Of a DNA stretch of 64,000 nt, positions 29,913 to 41,616 are shown piece after piece. The first letter of the stretch is position 1. Each line of letters starts with the position of its first letter. The notes under the pieces were generated by a model, which worked only from the letters and a program-made list of their open reading frames with translations, did not search any database and was not told the DNA's origin. Where the stretch lies: assembly GCF_025370935.1 (NCBI RefSeq), contig NC_133500.1, positions 7,486,421-7,550,420 on the forward strand. Reading direction: 5' to 3'. Origin of the DNA: Choristoneura fumiferana. Taxonomy: Eukaryota; Arthropoda; Insecta; Lepidoptera; Tortricidae. The position numbers and the translations under genes were made by a program.

Positions 29913-32761
29913 CCAATTCAGGTAATTATTCCTACCTGCAATGTCGTCCTAATGCAGACGAATTAGTAGCAAAAGCTAGCGTTGTTTATTTTGGAAGTTA
30001 ATTATTATACCTACTCAGATCAGTCAGATCACGTACTCCTTACGTATCCTCATAGATGAACAAATCCATAGAGTGGTAATAAAAGACTGATCAACATTAA
30101 AAACATAGTGATTTGTCACTAACTTCTACTAATAAGCTATCCAATCGTGAAATATCGGTAAATCTTTCTTATTGTTAGAATTAAATATGATTTTTAGCTT
30201 TTATCCACTAAGCCACGTAAGGATCAAACATTTAGGGCCTCTTTTACTACTTATTGATACATTTTGTGACAAATATCTTCCTCTGTCTGTTTTGTCCGGA
30301 TAAACAGAGACGGCATCACATTTAACTATCAGTCCCGAAAAAGTGTCAATGCGTGGCTGTTGCTATTAATATATATTTATCTACTTCTTTTTATCGAGGC
30401 TTAAGTTCACCTGACTGACTATGCCAGCCTAATTAATTGATGGCCAAATTCATCAAACAGTTCTCCTGGAATACTTTCGGTACTGGTCATAATTACTTGC
30501 TGGTCAAAGTCCAGTCCTGCTTGAATTTTGGATTTGCCATTCGCCAATCACCTGTGTTATATTGATTTTATTTCAAACGAATTATTTTTCACTCTCTTGG
30601 ATAATTGATCTGTGCGACTATTTTTTATACTTGATAGTATTTAGGTGTAGTTTGCTATAAAGAAAGCCATAAAAAACTATCATATAAAAGGAGCAGCGTC
30701 AAGTGATATGTCTATTTAGCAGTTTATCGTTATAGGATGTCATAAATACAGTTTTATGAGCATTAAAATTTGGAAGCATTTTATTATTTTCAGTTAGTAC
30801 CAATTTTTTATAATGTTTACGATTTGCATAATTTTATGCATTTTGATGATAAATTGGTGATAAATAAACACTTGATAATTGAACTATCTCTTACTTGGTT
30901 GATCCTATAAATTGTGAGTATGTCTGTTACCTTAGATTAAAGTTATTATAAAACAAGCCTAATCTAAATAACACAGGTGACCATTTAACTTTCTGAAAAT
31001 TTTACAATTTCAGCAGAAAAAAATTATGACTAGCAAACATTATGACTTTCAAACATTATGCGATGCACCCGTTTTACATACAACGAGCATGAAAACCACG
31101 TTTTTTTAAAAATTCCCAAGGAAATTTTTGAAAATTCCTGGAATTTAATTTGCCAGATCTAATAATTCACGCCAAAAACCACGGGGAGTGGCTAGTCTTT
31201 AACATGTACGTAACATTATTGGGATTAATAATACATTTCTAACACTGATTTCCTTATACGGGTGCAGGTAAATAACCCCATAAGCATGTAACTGGACTAG
31301 TAAATCGTGTACGCGGTAATCAAGAACCGAAAGGAAACGGTTCAAGTCATAAGAGATCAATGTCTAACCCACCAAGCTTTGACAAAAATTCCAACATTCA
31401 ATATCTTGAAGACCTAACAATTTTTATTGAGCATAGCTAAAAACCACCGCATTTTTACGTAAAACAGCAACATCGAAATCTTAGCTAAGAACCATCTTGA
31501 TTAAAGGATCTTTACCTGTTTGAATGCTTTATTGCCACAGACACACATAAAACGGTCAAAATTATAACACCTTTTTTGCGTTGGAGGTCATAAATGCCTA
31601 CAGTCAAACTCCATGTAGCAAAAATGTCTTCGTGTAGCTAATTTTCGAAAATACGGCATCAACGACTCAATTACGGATTATGATCTAATTAACAGCGCCT
31701 CTACTTGCGCTGAACAACAAACTGTACTCTAAGCTTTTGAGGACGTTTGAGACTTCTTTTATTGCATAAAAAAAGTGAACTAAATGGATCAATTAAACGT
31801 TCTTACTACGTAATCAAGTTGATCGCTGAAGTATTTTATTTTGCTGGTTTCCTCTATTAAGCAATTATAAATAAACCCATTTAGAACTGCTTCTGGGTTT
31901 AGGTTGTAAAAGTGCTGCATGTTTAATTGCTATTTTGCGGTGTGCGGATGTCTGTGGTTTGTGCGATGATTCAATAAAATATAGGTGGTCTGAGACAAGC
32001 AACTTTGTTGCAAAGTATATAAAAATAACTGTCTGTCAATCTGGACTAAATAGCTCAGTTTAAGAGTAGAATCGAACCTTGCATTAACAGCCACATGGTC
32101 AGAGGCACTCTGTATAATAATATAGCACTGAGAAAGACAAAATATAAACTTCGAGTAATTAAAAAGTGTAAATAAATTCTGCACTGTATTCCTTAACAAA
32201 CAGTTTTACAGCTTGACGAATATTTTTTGTTAAATGTAACTTTTATGCTGTGATAAATATACACAAAATTAAAAAAGAAGTTGTACAACATCCATAAAAA
32301 TTTCTATACATTAACTCTTTATACAACTCCACATAACACCGTGGAATGGAGCACTTCCTTTTTGAAACATCTTTAAAGTCTCGTCATTCCATCAAATATA
32401 TTTCAACTTCGATCCCGCTATCAGCTTCTAACAAATACCACACAAAATCGTAGCGCGCATTCCGAAATAGCAGGTGTTAGAGCTACCTTGACAGGACGAA
32501 AATCGGTGCACCTTACGCCCTCGCCATACGGTCCATTATCCCTCACCCCGTGATTTACACTGAAAATATTTATGTTATGTATCCGATATAGGTTTTCGTG
32601 GGAGCTTTGATTTTTTTTTACGGTATTTTTTGTAATGGGTTTTATATGCTTTGATGTTATCAGAGGTGTAGATAAGGATTCATTGAGTTATGTATAACTT
32701 TGGGGTTTCCTTGTATAAAATTGTATCCGCAAACGAATCTGTGAATCTACTACGTTGTTAG
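29913..32761. other. 2.8 kb without a supported gene
   Basis: AT-rich. One short MITE-like piece at about 30230-30345 shares CTCTGTCTGTTTTGTCC and AACAGAGACGGCATCACATT with the hairpin at 51168-51290. Frames on both strands are short and low-complexity (for example the minus frame 31930-32199). Confidence 0.45.
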
Positions 32762-33096
32762 TACAGTCAATGTCATAAATAAGTGCTCTCTTTTGTACCT
32801 TGTCACTTTAACCTCTTCACCGCCACAGTCATCCAGTCGTGACAACCAATGGAATGCCTCACACGCCACGGTCATCTATACATGACCAACATTCAACTCG
32901 AAATTAATCCTTCTGCAATAGAATTAAAAATCAAGTTATTTGCCGCTGGTTTTTCTGTGGCGTACAGAGCACGTCACTTCGTTGGTTTTGTGGCGGTGAA
33001 GAGATTAACGTCATATTTGAAAAGCCATACGACATTGTGTAACGACTGAAAGCGACAAGGTACAGAAGTGGTCACTTATTTATGACGTCGACTATA
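32762..33096. mobile_element. about 335-bp TIR element with TACAGTC end
   Basis: TACAGTCAATGTCATAAATA followed by AGTG pairs with CACTTATTTATGACGTCGAC at the right, and ACCTTGTCACTTT pairs roughly with GAAAGCGACAAGGT. TA ends are visible. It shares its termini with the 22190 and 48145 MITEs. A plus frame of 66 codons inside has no recognisable function. Confidence 0.6.
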
Positions 33097-33434
33097 GCTT
33101 GGGTTACTTTGGTAATGCAGTTGACAACTGCATGGATTTAAAACATCCTTTATTTTTATTTAAATATTTCGACTCCGTCCGCGTATAATTCATTTCCTGC
33201 GGGAACTATGTAATTTTTCGGAAAAGAGAGATTTACGAAATTCCAATGAGATAGAGAACTAGCCATTTTTTCATATTTGGAAGAGAAATCGCAGAATAAA
33301 GCTAGTAATGGGTACGTCTTTAACATGAAATACAGGTTGGTTCGGGAGACGTGAGCAGGACCAACCCTACATCCTTAGGAATTGATAATGTATGTTTACA
33401 ATCATATTGTAAAACCAACACATTTCACTGCAGA

Positions 33435-33655
33435 ATACATCCATACTAATATTATAAATGCGAAAGTGTGTATGTTTGTATGTTTGTCCGTCTTTCACGT
33501 CGAAACGGAGCGACGGATCGACGTGATTTTTGGCATTGAGATAGTTTATGGGCCAGTGAGTGACATAGACTACTTTTTATCTCAGAAAAAATGCACAGTT
33601 CCCGAGGGAACAGCGCGCGATAACCGAATTCCACGTGCTAGTAATTCCATATTTA
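33435..33655. mobile_element. Helitron-like / Lep-type repeat fragment
   Basis: CATACTAATATTATAAATGC, GCGAAAGTGTGTATGTTTGT, ATGGGCCAGTGAGTGACATA and GGGAACAGCGCGCGATAACC are the standard ordered text of a family very common in moth genomes. The fragment matches the body at 20060-20220 and lacks its CTAGT end. Confidence 0.5.
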
Positions 33656-33780
33656 AAAAAAAACGTAAATTTCGCTAATACTATAACGATATAGAAGCTT
33701 TATTTTTATTTTTCCCTTTAATTTTATTTTTTTTAACACACCAAACTTATAACAACTTTTCCAACATTTATTTTTTATTC

Positions 33781-34010
33781 AATTTTACAATTGGAGCGTT
33801 GTGCTCCATTAAACTGCAATAAACCACCCAGCAACCGTAACGTGCGGAAATTCGAAAACAAAACACGCTGTGAACAAAAATAAAACATTAAAAAATAAAA
33901 AGATTAAATAAATAAGAGACGGCGCGTCGTGATTGGCGGGCGAGGCAGGTGCGCGTGCGGATATGGACCGCTCTATGCGTTCACAGGATGGGCACGGAAA
34001 TATAATTAAC
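33781..34010. other. CpG-rich patch, possible promoter or unmapped exon
   Basis: A compact run (about 33920-33990) contains GACGGCGCGTCGTGATTGGC, an inverted CCAAT box (GATTGG), and GGTGCGCGTGCGG. This is unusual against the AT-rich surroundings. No initiator or coding frame can be assigned. Confidence 0.2.
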
Positions 34011-34120
34011 ATTTTTAATACTTGCGTGATAATATGCTTAGTAGAATATAGTCATACAAAAATAAAGGTTTATCAAAATAAATTTATCTTCACCGCACCT
34101 ACTAAATAGAGGTAAATTAT

Positions 34121-34221
34121 AATTCCCAATCCGCACTGGGCACGACTGGTAGCTATGGCCCTAGTCCTCTTATTCTGAGAGGAGGACTGTGCCCTGCGGG
34201 ACGTATATAGGCCGAGATGAG
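34121..34221 (+). mobile_element. lepidopteran SINE 3' fragment
   Basis: AATTCCCAATCCGCACTGGG, GTCCTCTTATTCTGAGAGGA and GGACGTATATAGGCCGAGAT are the 3' body of the AGCCGTGGTGG SINE. 5'-truncated and diverged. Confidence 0.7.
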
Positions 34222-35214
34222 ATAAGTGTTCTAATGATTAACATGCAAGTGACCAATAGATGGCATCCTGCTAACGACGAAAAATAAGTATAGCATTATA
34301 AGCATATTAATAAGTATAGCAACTAGGTACCTACTGGTAGAGTAACGAGCTCTCGGACGTCTGTTGCACAACTTTAAGTATGATTTATAATTAGTTGAAA
34401 AGTATAAAATAAATGATTACAAACAAAATATGCAAGCTTGTCTGAAATACAAAGATTAATTCGATTTATGATCTGCCAAAGGTGAGTCAAATACCATTGA
34501 CAAGCACAAAGTTATATTTCAGCATTGGTAATATTAAAAATAAAATGCTCTTCGTCAAACACCTGAAACAGTTCGAAAAAACAAATATTCAACACGTTAC
34601 ACAAAAAAAAATGCACAATAAAAAAATACAAATATGCATGAAAATTATTCTATCACCTTTTGGTGATAGAAAAGAAACATCCCGTACCACACATAGCGCC
34701 ACCATCCTATCGATAATTGATAAGGTCGTCTCGCTCACACTAGTTTATTGACCCCTAGAAAAAATCCTCACAACACCACCACTCACACAAGACCCCCAAT
34801 CACTATGACTTCACTAACAATTAGAGTGCAACTTACACTGGCGTCGTTATGTCTTCGACCATTTTAGTTAGAGCTCTGATTCAGTATTACGTAGAAGTGA
34901 TGTAAGGGTCATGTATGTAGCTGTATGGCGGAAGGACAGACAAGTTTTTAACCGACTCCGGCAGTATGGGTATGTGGTTGAACCCCGCTTGATTGCTAGT
35001 AGTTGATGACTTCCTCTGAGGTAAAGATGATTCTGAGATACTCCAGTTTAAAATGATGTTTGGTTTATTACAAAATTATACCTAGAATATACTGGTAGCG
35101 TGGGAACTGGTAAAAACCTTGTTTATCATTCACTATGAGTAAGGTAAACGTCCCATTGCTCGACACGCTAATGCCCAATAGACGGCACCCTGTCATCTCT
35201 ATTGCTAGTGAAGT
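34222..35214. other. no gene seen
   Basis: A plus frame at 34482-34751 is Lys/Ile/Asn-rich and lacks coding signals. TTTTGGTGATAGAAAAG with ATTCTATCACC forms a small hairpin near 34645-34670. Confidence 0.4.
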
Positions 35215-35225
35215 GACATAAGATT

Positions 35226-35450
35226 CATCATCCCAGCCTATATACGTGCCACTGCTGGGCATAGGCCTCCTCTCAGAACAAGAGGGCTTGGGCCATAGTT
35301 CCCACGCGGGCCCAGTGCGGATTGGGAACTTCACACGCACCATTGAATTGCTTCGCAGGTTTGTGCAGGTTTCCTCACGATGTTTTCCTTCACCGCAAAG
35401 CTAGTGGTAAATTTCAAATGTAATTCCGCACATGAATTTCGAAACTCAGA
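35226..35450 (-). mobile_element. 5'-truncated lepidopteran SINE with 11-bp target-site duplication
   Basis: CATCATCCCAGCCTATATAC through CGATGTTTTCCTTCACCGCA to GAATTTCGAAACTCAGA. GACATAAGATT lies on both sides (35215-35225 and 35451-35461). The tRNA head is absent. Confidence 0.88.
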
Positions 35451-35545
35451 GACATAAGATTAAAGATGCCAAACACTGGGACAGCGACGAGCACTCGTAC
35501 GTTTATCTTACTTATATTATATTGATCCAAAATGGATCTAAATCC

Positions 35546-35703
35546 GTGCTCTACTGAGGCGGAGACGAGCGGAGCGGAGAGGAGACGTGAAGGATCGACC
35601 AATCGTATTAGTTGAAATCCACAAGTCTCGGAGACGAGATGTAATATGAATGGTCGATCCTCATACGTCTCCTGTCCGCTCCGCTCGTCTCAGTGGAGCC
35701 ACA
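35546..35703. mobile_element. GC-rich hairpin MITE
   Basis: The arms CTACTGAGGCGGAGACGAGC and CGAAGGATCGACC-like inner parts pair with TGGTCGATCCTCATACGTCT and CCGCTCCGCTCGTCTCAGTG over about 50 bp. The arms are far richer in G and C than the flanks. Confidence 0.7.
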
Positions 35704-36894
35704 GCCTAAATATGAAAGAGCAGTAAGCATAATGTAAGTATTCTTTGTTAGTATTTGCATTGTCATCCGACCTATAATCAACTATTGCCCGCAACTTCAT
35801 TTTGTTGGCAAAGAACATGTTTATCGCTATCCCACAGGTAGGCATTGTCCCATCTTTTGGGATAAAAACAACATACATACTGTAACTGAATGTGGATGAA
35901 ATTCGATTTACAAGAAGCTTTTATCTACATAAACAACAAACATTGTAAATTAACAGTTAAAATCTTGTAAGAAAACCTTTAAACAGTGACGAAATCAAAA
36001 CCATAACATGACCATAACCGTCCTTGGTTCTTTATTCAAACAAAAATGTTGCCACACACAATTTTTCACCCATAAATCGGTAATTCGATAGAAAGCCGTA
36101 TCGAAATCGTAAACATTCGAGAATCGATTCAACGGTTATTAAACTAAGTAAGTTAATGATCGAATTTGTCGGTTTTCATTGAAGAAATTGCGCAAAGAAC
36201 TGGTTTGGTTTAGGTACTTAAGAGTTTTGAATTTTAATTACTGTTAAAGTTTGTTTGATTTTTCGCAGTTCGCGCTGTTTGTTTAATAAACGATGAGATG
36301 ATTAGATTATGTTTAAATCGTAGAGATTTACGCGTACAATTATTCCAAGACTGGACAAAAGTGAAAGCATTAAGCATTGAGCATTTCTTTTTATACTATC
36401 AACTTTATTAATTCGGTATGTTTACTTTTTTTCATTTTTTTTTGTTTACTAACAATAATAACATGGATGCCTAATGTCCGCAATAAATGATTTCAATCCA
36501 TTAACTTGTAGGTATTCGTTAAATTGAAACAGATATAAGAATTAGTTTACGATTAATATCACGGGACAAGAGACAAAAATTTACTCAGTCCCAATCTGAA
36601 CAAATAATATATACTATTTAATAATATAGTAATATTAAATAATACAAAGCTTGTGCTGTGCATACAATGAGTCCTAGTTAAAAATAAAAAAAATCTAGAT
36701 TATGTATGTATGTTTTATGTATGTACGTAAACACTTTATTTCTATTGTACATAAAACACAAAAATAATACGAAAAGAAAACAACAAAACAAAAACAGAAC
36801 AGGCGAATTTATCCCTAAAAGGGAGGAAGGAAGGGAGGGAAGGGATTATGTATTTTACGGCTTCCAGAGACAAATAGTGTTAATAGCTCATCAT
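35704..36894. other. 1.2 kb without a supported gene
   Basis: AT-rich with an (A,C)-rich stretch and GGGAGGAAGGAAGGGAGGGA at about 36820-36840. ATACTATTTAATAATATAGT near 36610 is a short palindrome. Confidence 0.4.
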
Positions 36895-36945
36895 CATCAT
36901 CTCAGCCGCAGGATGTCCACTGTTGGACATAGGCCTCCCCCATAG
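36895..36945 (-). mobile_element. very short RTE-like LINE 3' fragment
   Basis: CATCATCATCTCAGCCGCAG and GATGTCCACTGTTGGACATA then GGCCTCCCCC: only the last 50 bases of the LINE. Confidence 0.6.
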
Positions 36946-37231
36946 CTCATAGTGTTTCCCATTTATTTCAACTTCATCACTTCGAACGTTCCCAAGAAAG
37001 AGGGTTCTGATAAACAGACTGACAAACTGATCGTATAAGGGTTCACCCTTTTGAGCTACGGAGCCCTACAAGTCATTAAAAATTGCCAATGGACAGTAAT
37101 AACAGTAATTATTTGTGAACTGGTTTCATTCCAGGGCCGAGGAAAAATATAAATATGTTAAAATTATACATAATGACCAATGTATTGAGTAAAGAAGGAC
37201 ATTGAACAAGGAAGGCATAAAAAGCTTATCT

Positions 37232-37353
37232 AAAATACAAACTGAGACGTGGATGCACAGAAAAACCAGAAAAAGAGACCAGCGCTTGGTTTTACGGGAT
37301 GACCGTAAAGTAACAAATTAAGAGTTGAAATAAAAAATACAAAAAGACTCCAA
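37232..37353. mobile_element. short SINE fragment with internal inversion
   Basis: Bases 37232-37285 (ATACAAACTGAGACGTGGAT through GAGACCAGCGCT) are the subfamily B body in minus orientation. Bases 37286-37353 (TGGTTTTACGGGATGACCGT onward to ACAAAAAGACTCCAAA) are its 3' part in plus orientation. The junction is abrupt. Confidence 0.7.
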
Positions 37354-37370
37354 ACATACATACATGTTTA

Positions 37371-37560
37371 TTTTAACGTTTGGGCTCCACAGAAAACCAG
37401 CGTTGCTGCACATAATGTGCGGCAACACATGCTGAGTGGAGACCCTTTTTGGTATCCTGCCGTGTCACCAAGTAACATAGTTTTAGTGTTAGTTCTAGTC
37501 TTAGTTTTAGGTGGTACTTATGGAGCCAAAATAAACCTTTCTTTCTTTCTTTCAAATAAC
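37371..37560 (+). repeat. retroposon 3' end with CTTTCTTTCTTTC tail
   Basis: GGTGGTACTTATGGAGCCAA then AATAAACCTTTCTTTCTTTC is typical of a lepidopteran LINE 3' end. Confidence 0.45.
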
Positions 37561-37636
37561 CAATCATAATGGCATAAATAGCTGTCAGCCATTTTGTGTG
37601 GCGTAATTTGATTTTGCCACTAGATAGCACTCAGTT

Positions 37637-37712
37637 CATCATCATCTCGGCCTGTGTAAGTCCCACTGCAGGGCATTGGCATAAGGCTCTTACAGTGAGA
37701 GGGCTTGTAACC
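37637..37712 (-). mobile_element. lepidopteran SINE 3' fragment
   Basis: CATCATCTCGGCCTGTGTAA, GTCCCACTGCAGGGCATTGG and GAGAGGGCTTGTAAC: a diverged 3' end. Confidence 0.55.
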
Positions 37713-37734
37713 TTGTAATAAATTTCAATGAATA

Positions 37735-37860
37735 TATATGCCTCTAGGTTGGCAAAGCATCTGCAATACTCCTGGTGTTGCAGATGTTTACGAGCAGTGG
37801 TGATCTCTTACCATCAGGAGACCCACTTGCTCGTTTGCCATCCAGTCGAATAAAAAAAAA
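37735..37860 (-). repeat. dispersed repeat (GGCAAACGAGCAAGTGGGTC family)
   Basis: The minus strand reads GGATGGCAAACGAGCAAGTG then GGTCTCCTGATGGTAAGAGA. Plus-strand relatives lie at 60860 and 61905. Probably a LINE 3' region. Confidence 0.55.
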
Positions 37861-37867
37861 GAATAAC

Positions 37868-38076
37868 ATTTCAAATATACCCAAGACATAGCCAAGCGAC
37901 TTAGCTCGTTGAAGTGGCAATGGGCAGGCCATATTTTATAACACGGAGAACCGGCCACAGCACGGTTGGGCAAGGTTGGCCGTTTGGGCCGAAGGATTCC
38001 GGAAACCGCAGATCGGCAAGCGCAGCGTAGGACGTCCAACGGGATGGACGGATTACCTGGTTTAAGTCACGGGTGC
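37868..38076 (+). pseudogene. RTE-like LINE C-terminal remnant cut by a SINE
   Basis: ACATAGCCAAGCGACTTAGC, TTGAAGTGGCAATGGGCAGG and CGGCAAGCGCAGCGTAGGAC are the plus-strand coding text of the LINE C-terminus. The copy breaks at the SINE starting at 38077, before the usual GGACGTCCTACGGCTGA end. Confidence 0.65.
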
Positions 38077-38378
38077 ATCATCATCCCAGCCTATATACGT
38101 CCCACTGCTGGGCACAGGCCTCCTCTCAGAACAAGAGGGCTTGGGCCACAGTTCCCACGCGGCCCCAGTGCGGATTGGGAACTTCACACGCACCATTGAA
38201 TTGCTTCGCAGGTTTGTGCAGGTTTCCTCACGATGTTTTCCTTCACCGCAAAGCTCGTGGTAAATTTCAAATGTAATTCCGCACATGAATTTGGAAAACT
38301 CAGAGGTGCAAGCCGGGGTTTGAACCCACGACCCTCTACTTGAGAGGCGATAGGTCGAACCACTAGGCCACCACGGCT
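38077..38378 (-). mobile_element. full-length lepidopteran tRNA SINE
   Basis: Complete from the tail (CATCATCCCAGCCTATATAC) to the tRNA head (minus-strand AGCCGTGGTGGCCTAGTGG, B-box GGTTCAAACCC). No target-site duplication was seen. Its 5' side is followed by 130 bases shared with 47391-47541. Confidence 0.85.
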
Positions 38379-38505
38379 TTTTACACATATTGTATACACA
38401 TATTGTATATAAAACTGACCATATCAAAATAAAAACAAACTTGTTTGTAGTTAAAAAAAAACACTGTACTTAATAATTAAATATCAGTCCAAGTATTAAA
38501 ATGAC
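38379..38505. repeat. SINE-linked flank, copy 1
   Basis: AAAACTGACCATATC, AAAACAAACTTGTTTGTAGT, ACACTGTACTTAATAATTAA and CAGTCCAAGTATTAAAAT recur in the same order after the SINE at 47084-47390. Confidence 0.75.
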
Positions 38506-39586
38506 TCACATGGTTAATATGCATAACTACTGTAAAGTGGACAACATTGCTGTTTCTTTTTACATTCCATTCAACGTTCCTTTATGTCAAACACGTTCCG
38601 ATCTACAGAGAAATAATGGTTCAAACGATTACCTCAGAAATACTAAAGAATAGGAGATCATTTTAGTTCGTAAATTCCAGTTCAGACATGCAATAAATGA
38701 CTTGCTCTACATTGCACGGCCGTCAAGCAAACTATTGTGAAGTGTTCAATTGAACGCTGCAATGTGATACAAGTCGCACGATTTTTCTTAGGTAACTTGG
38801 TTTGAAAAGTTGCTTGGGGCTAGTCCCTAATTAGGCATCTCGGCTTTAACTATTGGACGAGTTGACATTGTCAATTATATGAGGTTTGATGACACTTTTG
38901 AAACGCGTACGCTTATAAAAGTTGAAGATCGCTCGAAGTTTTAATTGATAAATGTAATGTTATATAAGCAAAATTGTTTCATTTTTCAACTGTTTCATTT
39001 CCCAACCCTCAATTTTCTCCGAAACCAATTTTATTTTCAGCGTATTTTCACACTTACCTATAAATATAGTTTCAGAGATATAAATATAGTTTCAGAGAAA
39101 ACCTTGAGTTGGCAAATGAAACATTTGGGAAAAGGCAGACACCTTGGGAGGGACATAGAATAGCTTTTATCCCGGAAAATTGGAAAGTTTCCGCTGATTG
39201 GCAGTAAACGTAGTCCTTGCACATCAAATGGCCGGCAACATCTAGTTTACTAATAAGATTGGTGGCTCGTCATTCATAAGCGGAAGCGTGTTGTAATGTG
39301 TCAATACCATTACACCGCGGTCAGCATTTCAAGTTTATTTAATTATTTATTGCCACGCTGCTGTATCTAGAGCTGGTTTTGAGAGCAACAGACTGGTATA
39401 ATGAGTATACAATTACAGATACAGTTTATAAATATATAAATTATAAGTTTAATTAATTCCAGGACTATGGCCGTGTTTGGAAGAAACTGTACTACTACAA
39501 TATTTTAATGAAGGTCTGCCCGTCTGTCTCTGGGTTAAATGATGTATCTCATTAACAGCAATAGATAGAGACATGAAATTTTCACA
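38506..39586. other. no gene seen
   Basis: A plus frame at 38945-39163 follows an acceptor-like TTATTTTCAG but is low-complexity. It contains a small tandem duplication (ATAAATATAGTTTCAGAGA at about 39060-39097). Confidence 0.35.
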
Positions 39587-39645
39587 GCAGCCTAGTGGTT
39601 TGATCTATTGGCCTCTCAAGCAGCGGATCATGGGTTCGAACCCGG
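39587..39645 (+). mobile_element. SINE tRNA-head fragment
   Basis: GCAGCCTAGTGGTTTGATCT and GGGTTCGAACCCGG give A- and B-box-like text of the AGCCGTGGTGG SINE. The body is missing. Confidence 0.55.
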
Positions 39646-39671
39646 ATAAAAAACACTGGTATAAATCCGTT

Positions 39672-40110
39672 TTTTCCCGGCGCAAAAAGAGGGGTGTTAT
39701 CAATTTGACGTCAATTATCTGTCCGTCTAGGTCTGTCTGTCTGTCTGTTTATGGCGTTCGTAGCTATCAAAGAGATGAAAGCGAGTTTTCCTGCGGCGGT
39801 TCCTAGCTATGTTTAATAAAAATCGATTCAGCCCTTAAGATTGTTTTTTTGGAATCTTTTTGTATTTTTTATTTCAATTCCAAATTTTTACTTTTACGGT
39901 CATCCCGTAAAACCGAAATTGAAAATACAAACTGAAATATAGATGCACAGAAAAAACAGAAAAATAAGACCATCACTGGGAATCGAACCCAGGTCCTCGG
40001 TAATCCGTACCGCGTGCTATACCGCTACACCACTGATGGTCAGCCATTTTCAAAATATTGAATTTCGAAATGACAATGTTGGGGATTTTTCAACTTTTCC
40101 GAAATTGTGC
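39672..40110. repeat. dispersed repeat copy 3, interrupted by a SINE
   Basis: The ACCCCCGACGCAAAAA-type repeat is present as CCCGGCGCAAAAAGAGGGGT, with CGATTCAGCCCTT before the SINE and CAGCCATTTTCAAAATATTG then GACAATGTTGGGGATTTTTC after it, giving a clear nested order of insertion. Confidence 0.65.
39839..40041 (-). mobile_element. short-form tRNA SINE (GACCATC type) nested in the repeat
   Basis: The tRNA-like head is at 39968-40041. The body runs to near 39839. It ends exactly at the tRNA 5' end, like the copy at 3013. TCAGCCCTT / TCAGCCATT on the two sides is an imperfect 9-bp target-site duplication within the host repeat. Confidence 0.82.
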
Positions 40111-40520
40111 TAAAAAGGGCGAGCTGCCAGATGTATAGAATAGACCCAGATTTATAATTTGCAAGACGACTACCGTTACCCATTGCAGAAGTCGCACAGC
40201 GCCATCTATCGGCGAGTAGCGGAATTGTTCTACACCTACAATCTCAACAACTTAGGTAACAAGAATCAATAGCGCCTGATCAAAGCACACTGTCGCAATC
40301 AGCTCGGCATCCTAGTGCTTTCCGGTACCTGACGTAACCTAGGTAAAGCTAGGTATTTAGTGCTAATGGATACGAATGGTCACTGTGGGAAACTTAATGG
40401 TATTTGCTTTAAATTGGTTGCGGGGCTTTACGCGCGGTAAATAACGTTTAAGTACAGAGATATTTTGTTGGAAAGTTCTTGTGTTACAAATTTTGATTTA
40501 ATGATCAATGTGTTATAAAC
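40111..40520. other. no gene seen
   Basis: Contains CACAGCGCCATCTATCGGCG, a short motif that recurs in this genome, but no exon or repeat boundary. Confidence 0.4.
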
Positions 40521-40735
40521 ATGTAGAGTTTACCCGCGGCTTCGCACGCCTAAAACATTAGATACAGCAGTAGAATCGAAATTACGGAATTTAAAAAAAT
40601 GCCCGTGTGAATTTCCTAAAATTACTTCGTAGTTTTCATTGACATTGTATTCAAAACAACCATTCCAAATTTTATGACTAAGCCCAGCGGTTGTTGATTC
40701 AAAATTTTATCCCTATTCCGTGGAATATCGGGATA
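40521..40735. repeat. dispersed repeat (GTTTACCCGCGGCTTCGCAC), partial
   Basis: AGTTTACCCGCGGCTTCGCA, AAATTTTATGACTAAGCCCA and CAGCGGTTGTTGATTC match 29375-29912. Confidence 0.6.
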
Positions 40736-41605
40736 ATTATAAATTATCGAAGTTGCTTACAAAATTTTACGAGGATTGGTTGAGAAATGCGATCTGCAGA
40801 GGAAAACAGTCAGACATACGCCAGACAGATATACGAAAGCACTTTTTTCAAGCTGAAACAGAGACGCTTCGCTCGCGCTTCGCGCATGCTCGAGCAATAC
40901 ATAAATCTACATCTATCTACCTACCACTGAGTTTAATTTCCAATTTACACTTCTCAATCCAACTTGGCATCTAACCAACGGGAATACCCATTGTCTCAAT
41001 CGAGGGTTCCTGATAACTAATTCCATTGATCTTGAGTGTGCTTCGATCAGAACCTTGATGACATAAGCTGATCCCATCAAAAGCGTTAAATGTAAAAAAA
41101 ATACCAAGTTTCGCAATGTAATTCTGTCGCTACAAGTTGTGAAATCTCGTCTGAAACTAAATCCGTTCTTTTAGTTATATTCATTATATTCAAAATACAT
41201 TTTTTTTTATTATAATATTATTCATCTGAATTGTATAGTATGTATTGTACTCTTTATTGTACAAAAGAAAATAAACAAAACACAATTGACAAACTTTGAG
41301 ATCCCTTTGAGTAGATGAGAGGAGTAACCAGTTAGGGTCCGACAAAGTTGACCCATCCAAGAAATTAGTTTACCATAAAGGCTTAATGTCATTTGCAGCG
41401 CTTAAAACGTCAAAGGTGCGTCAAAGCCTGTTTTCACTCACAAGTCAATATGACGATCAAAAAATCAAAATCAAAATCAAAATGTCTTTATTGCGGTTAT
41501 GGGTAATAAAGTCAGCTCAGCTATATCAGCCTTATTGTTATATTTCTGAAGTAGGAACTGTAATTAAAATTGGTAAAGCACTTTCTTGGTCGACCATATA
41601 ACTAA
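40736..41605. other. no gene; small repeat traces
   Basis: Contains TGTACTCTTTATTGTACAAA (about 41248) and CAAAATCAAAATGTCTTTAT (about 41475), traces of the families at 7860 and 11649. No exon supported. Confidence 0.4.
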
Positions 41606-41616
41606 AATAACTATAT

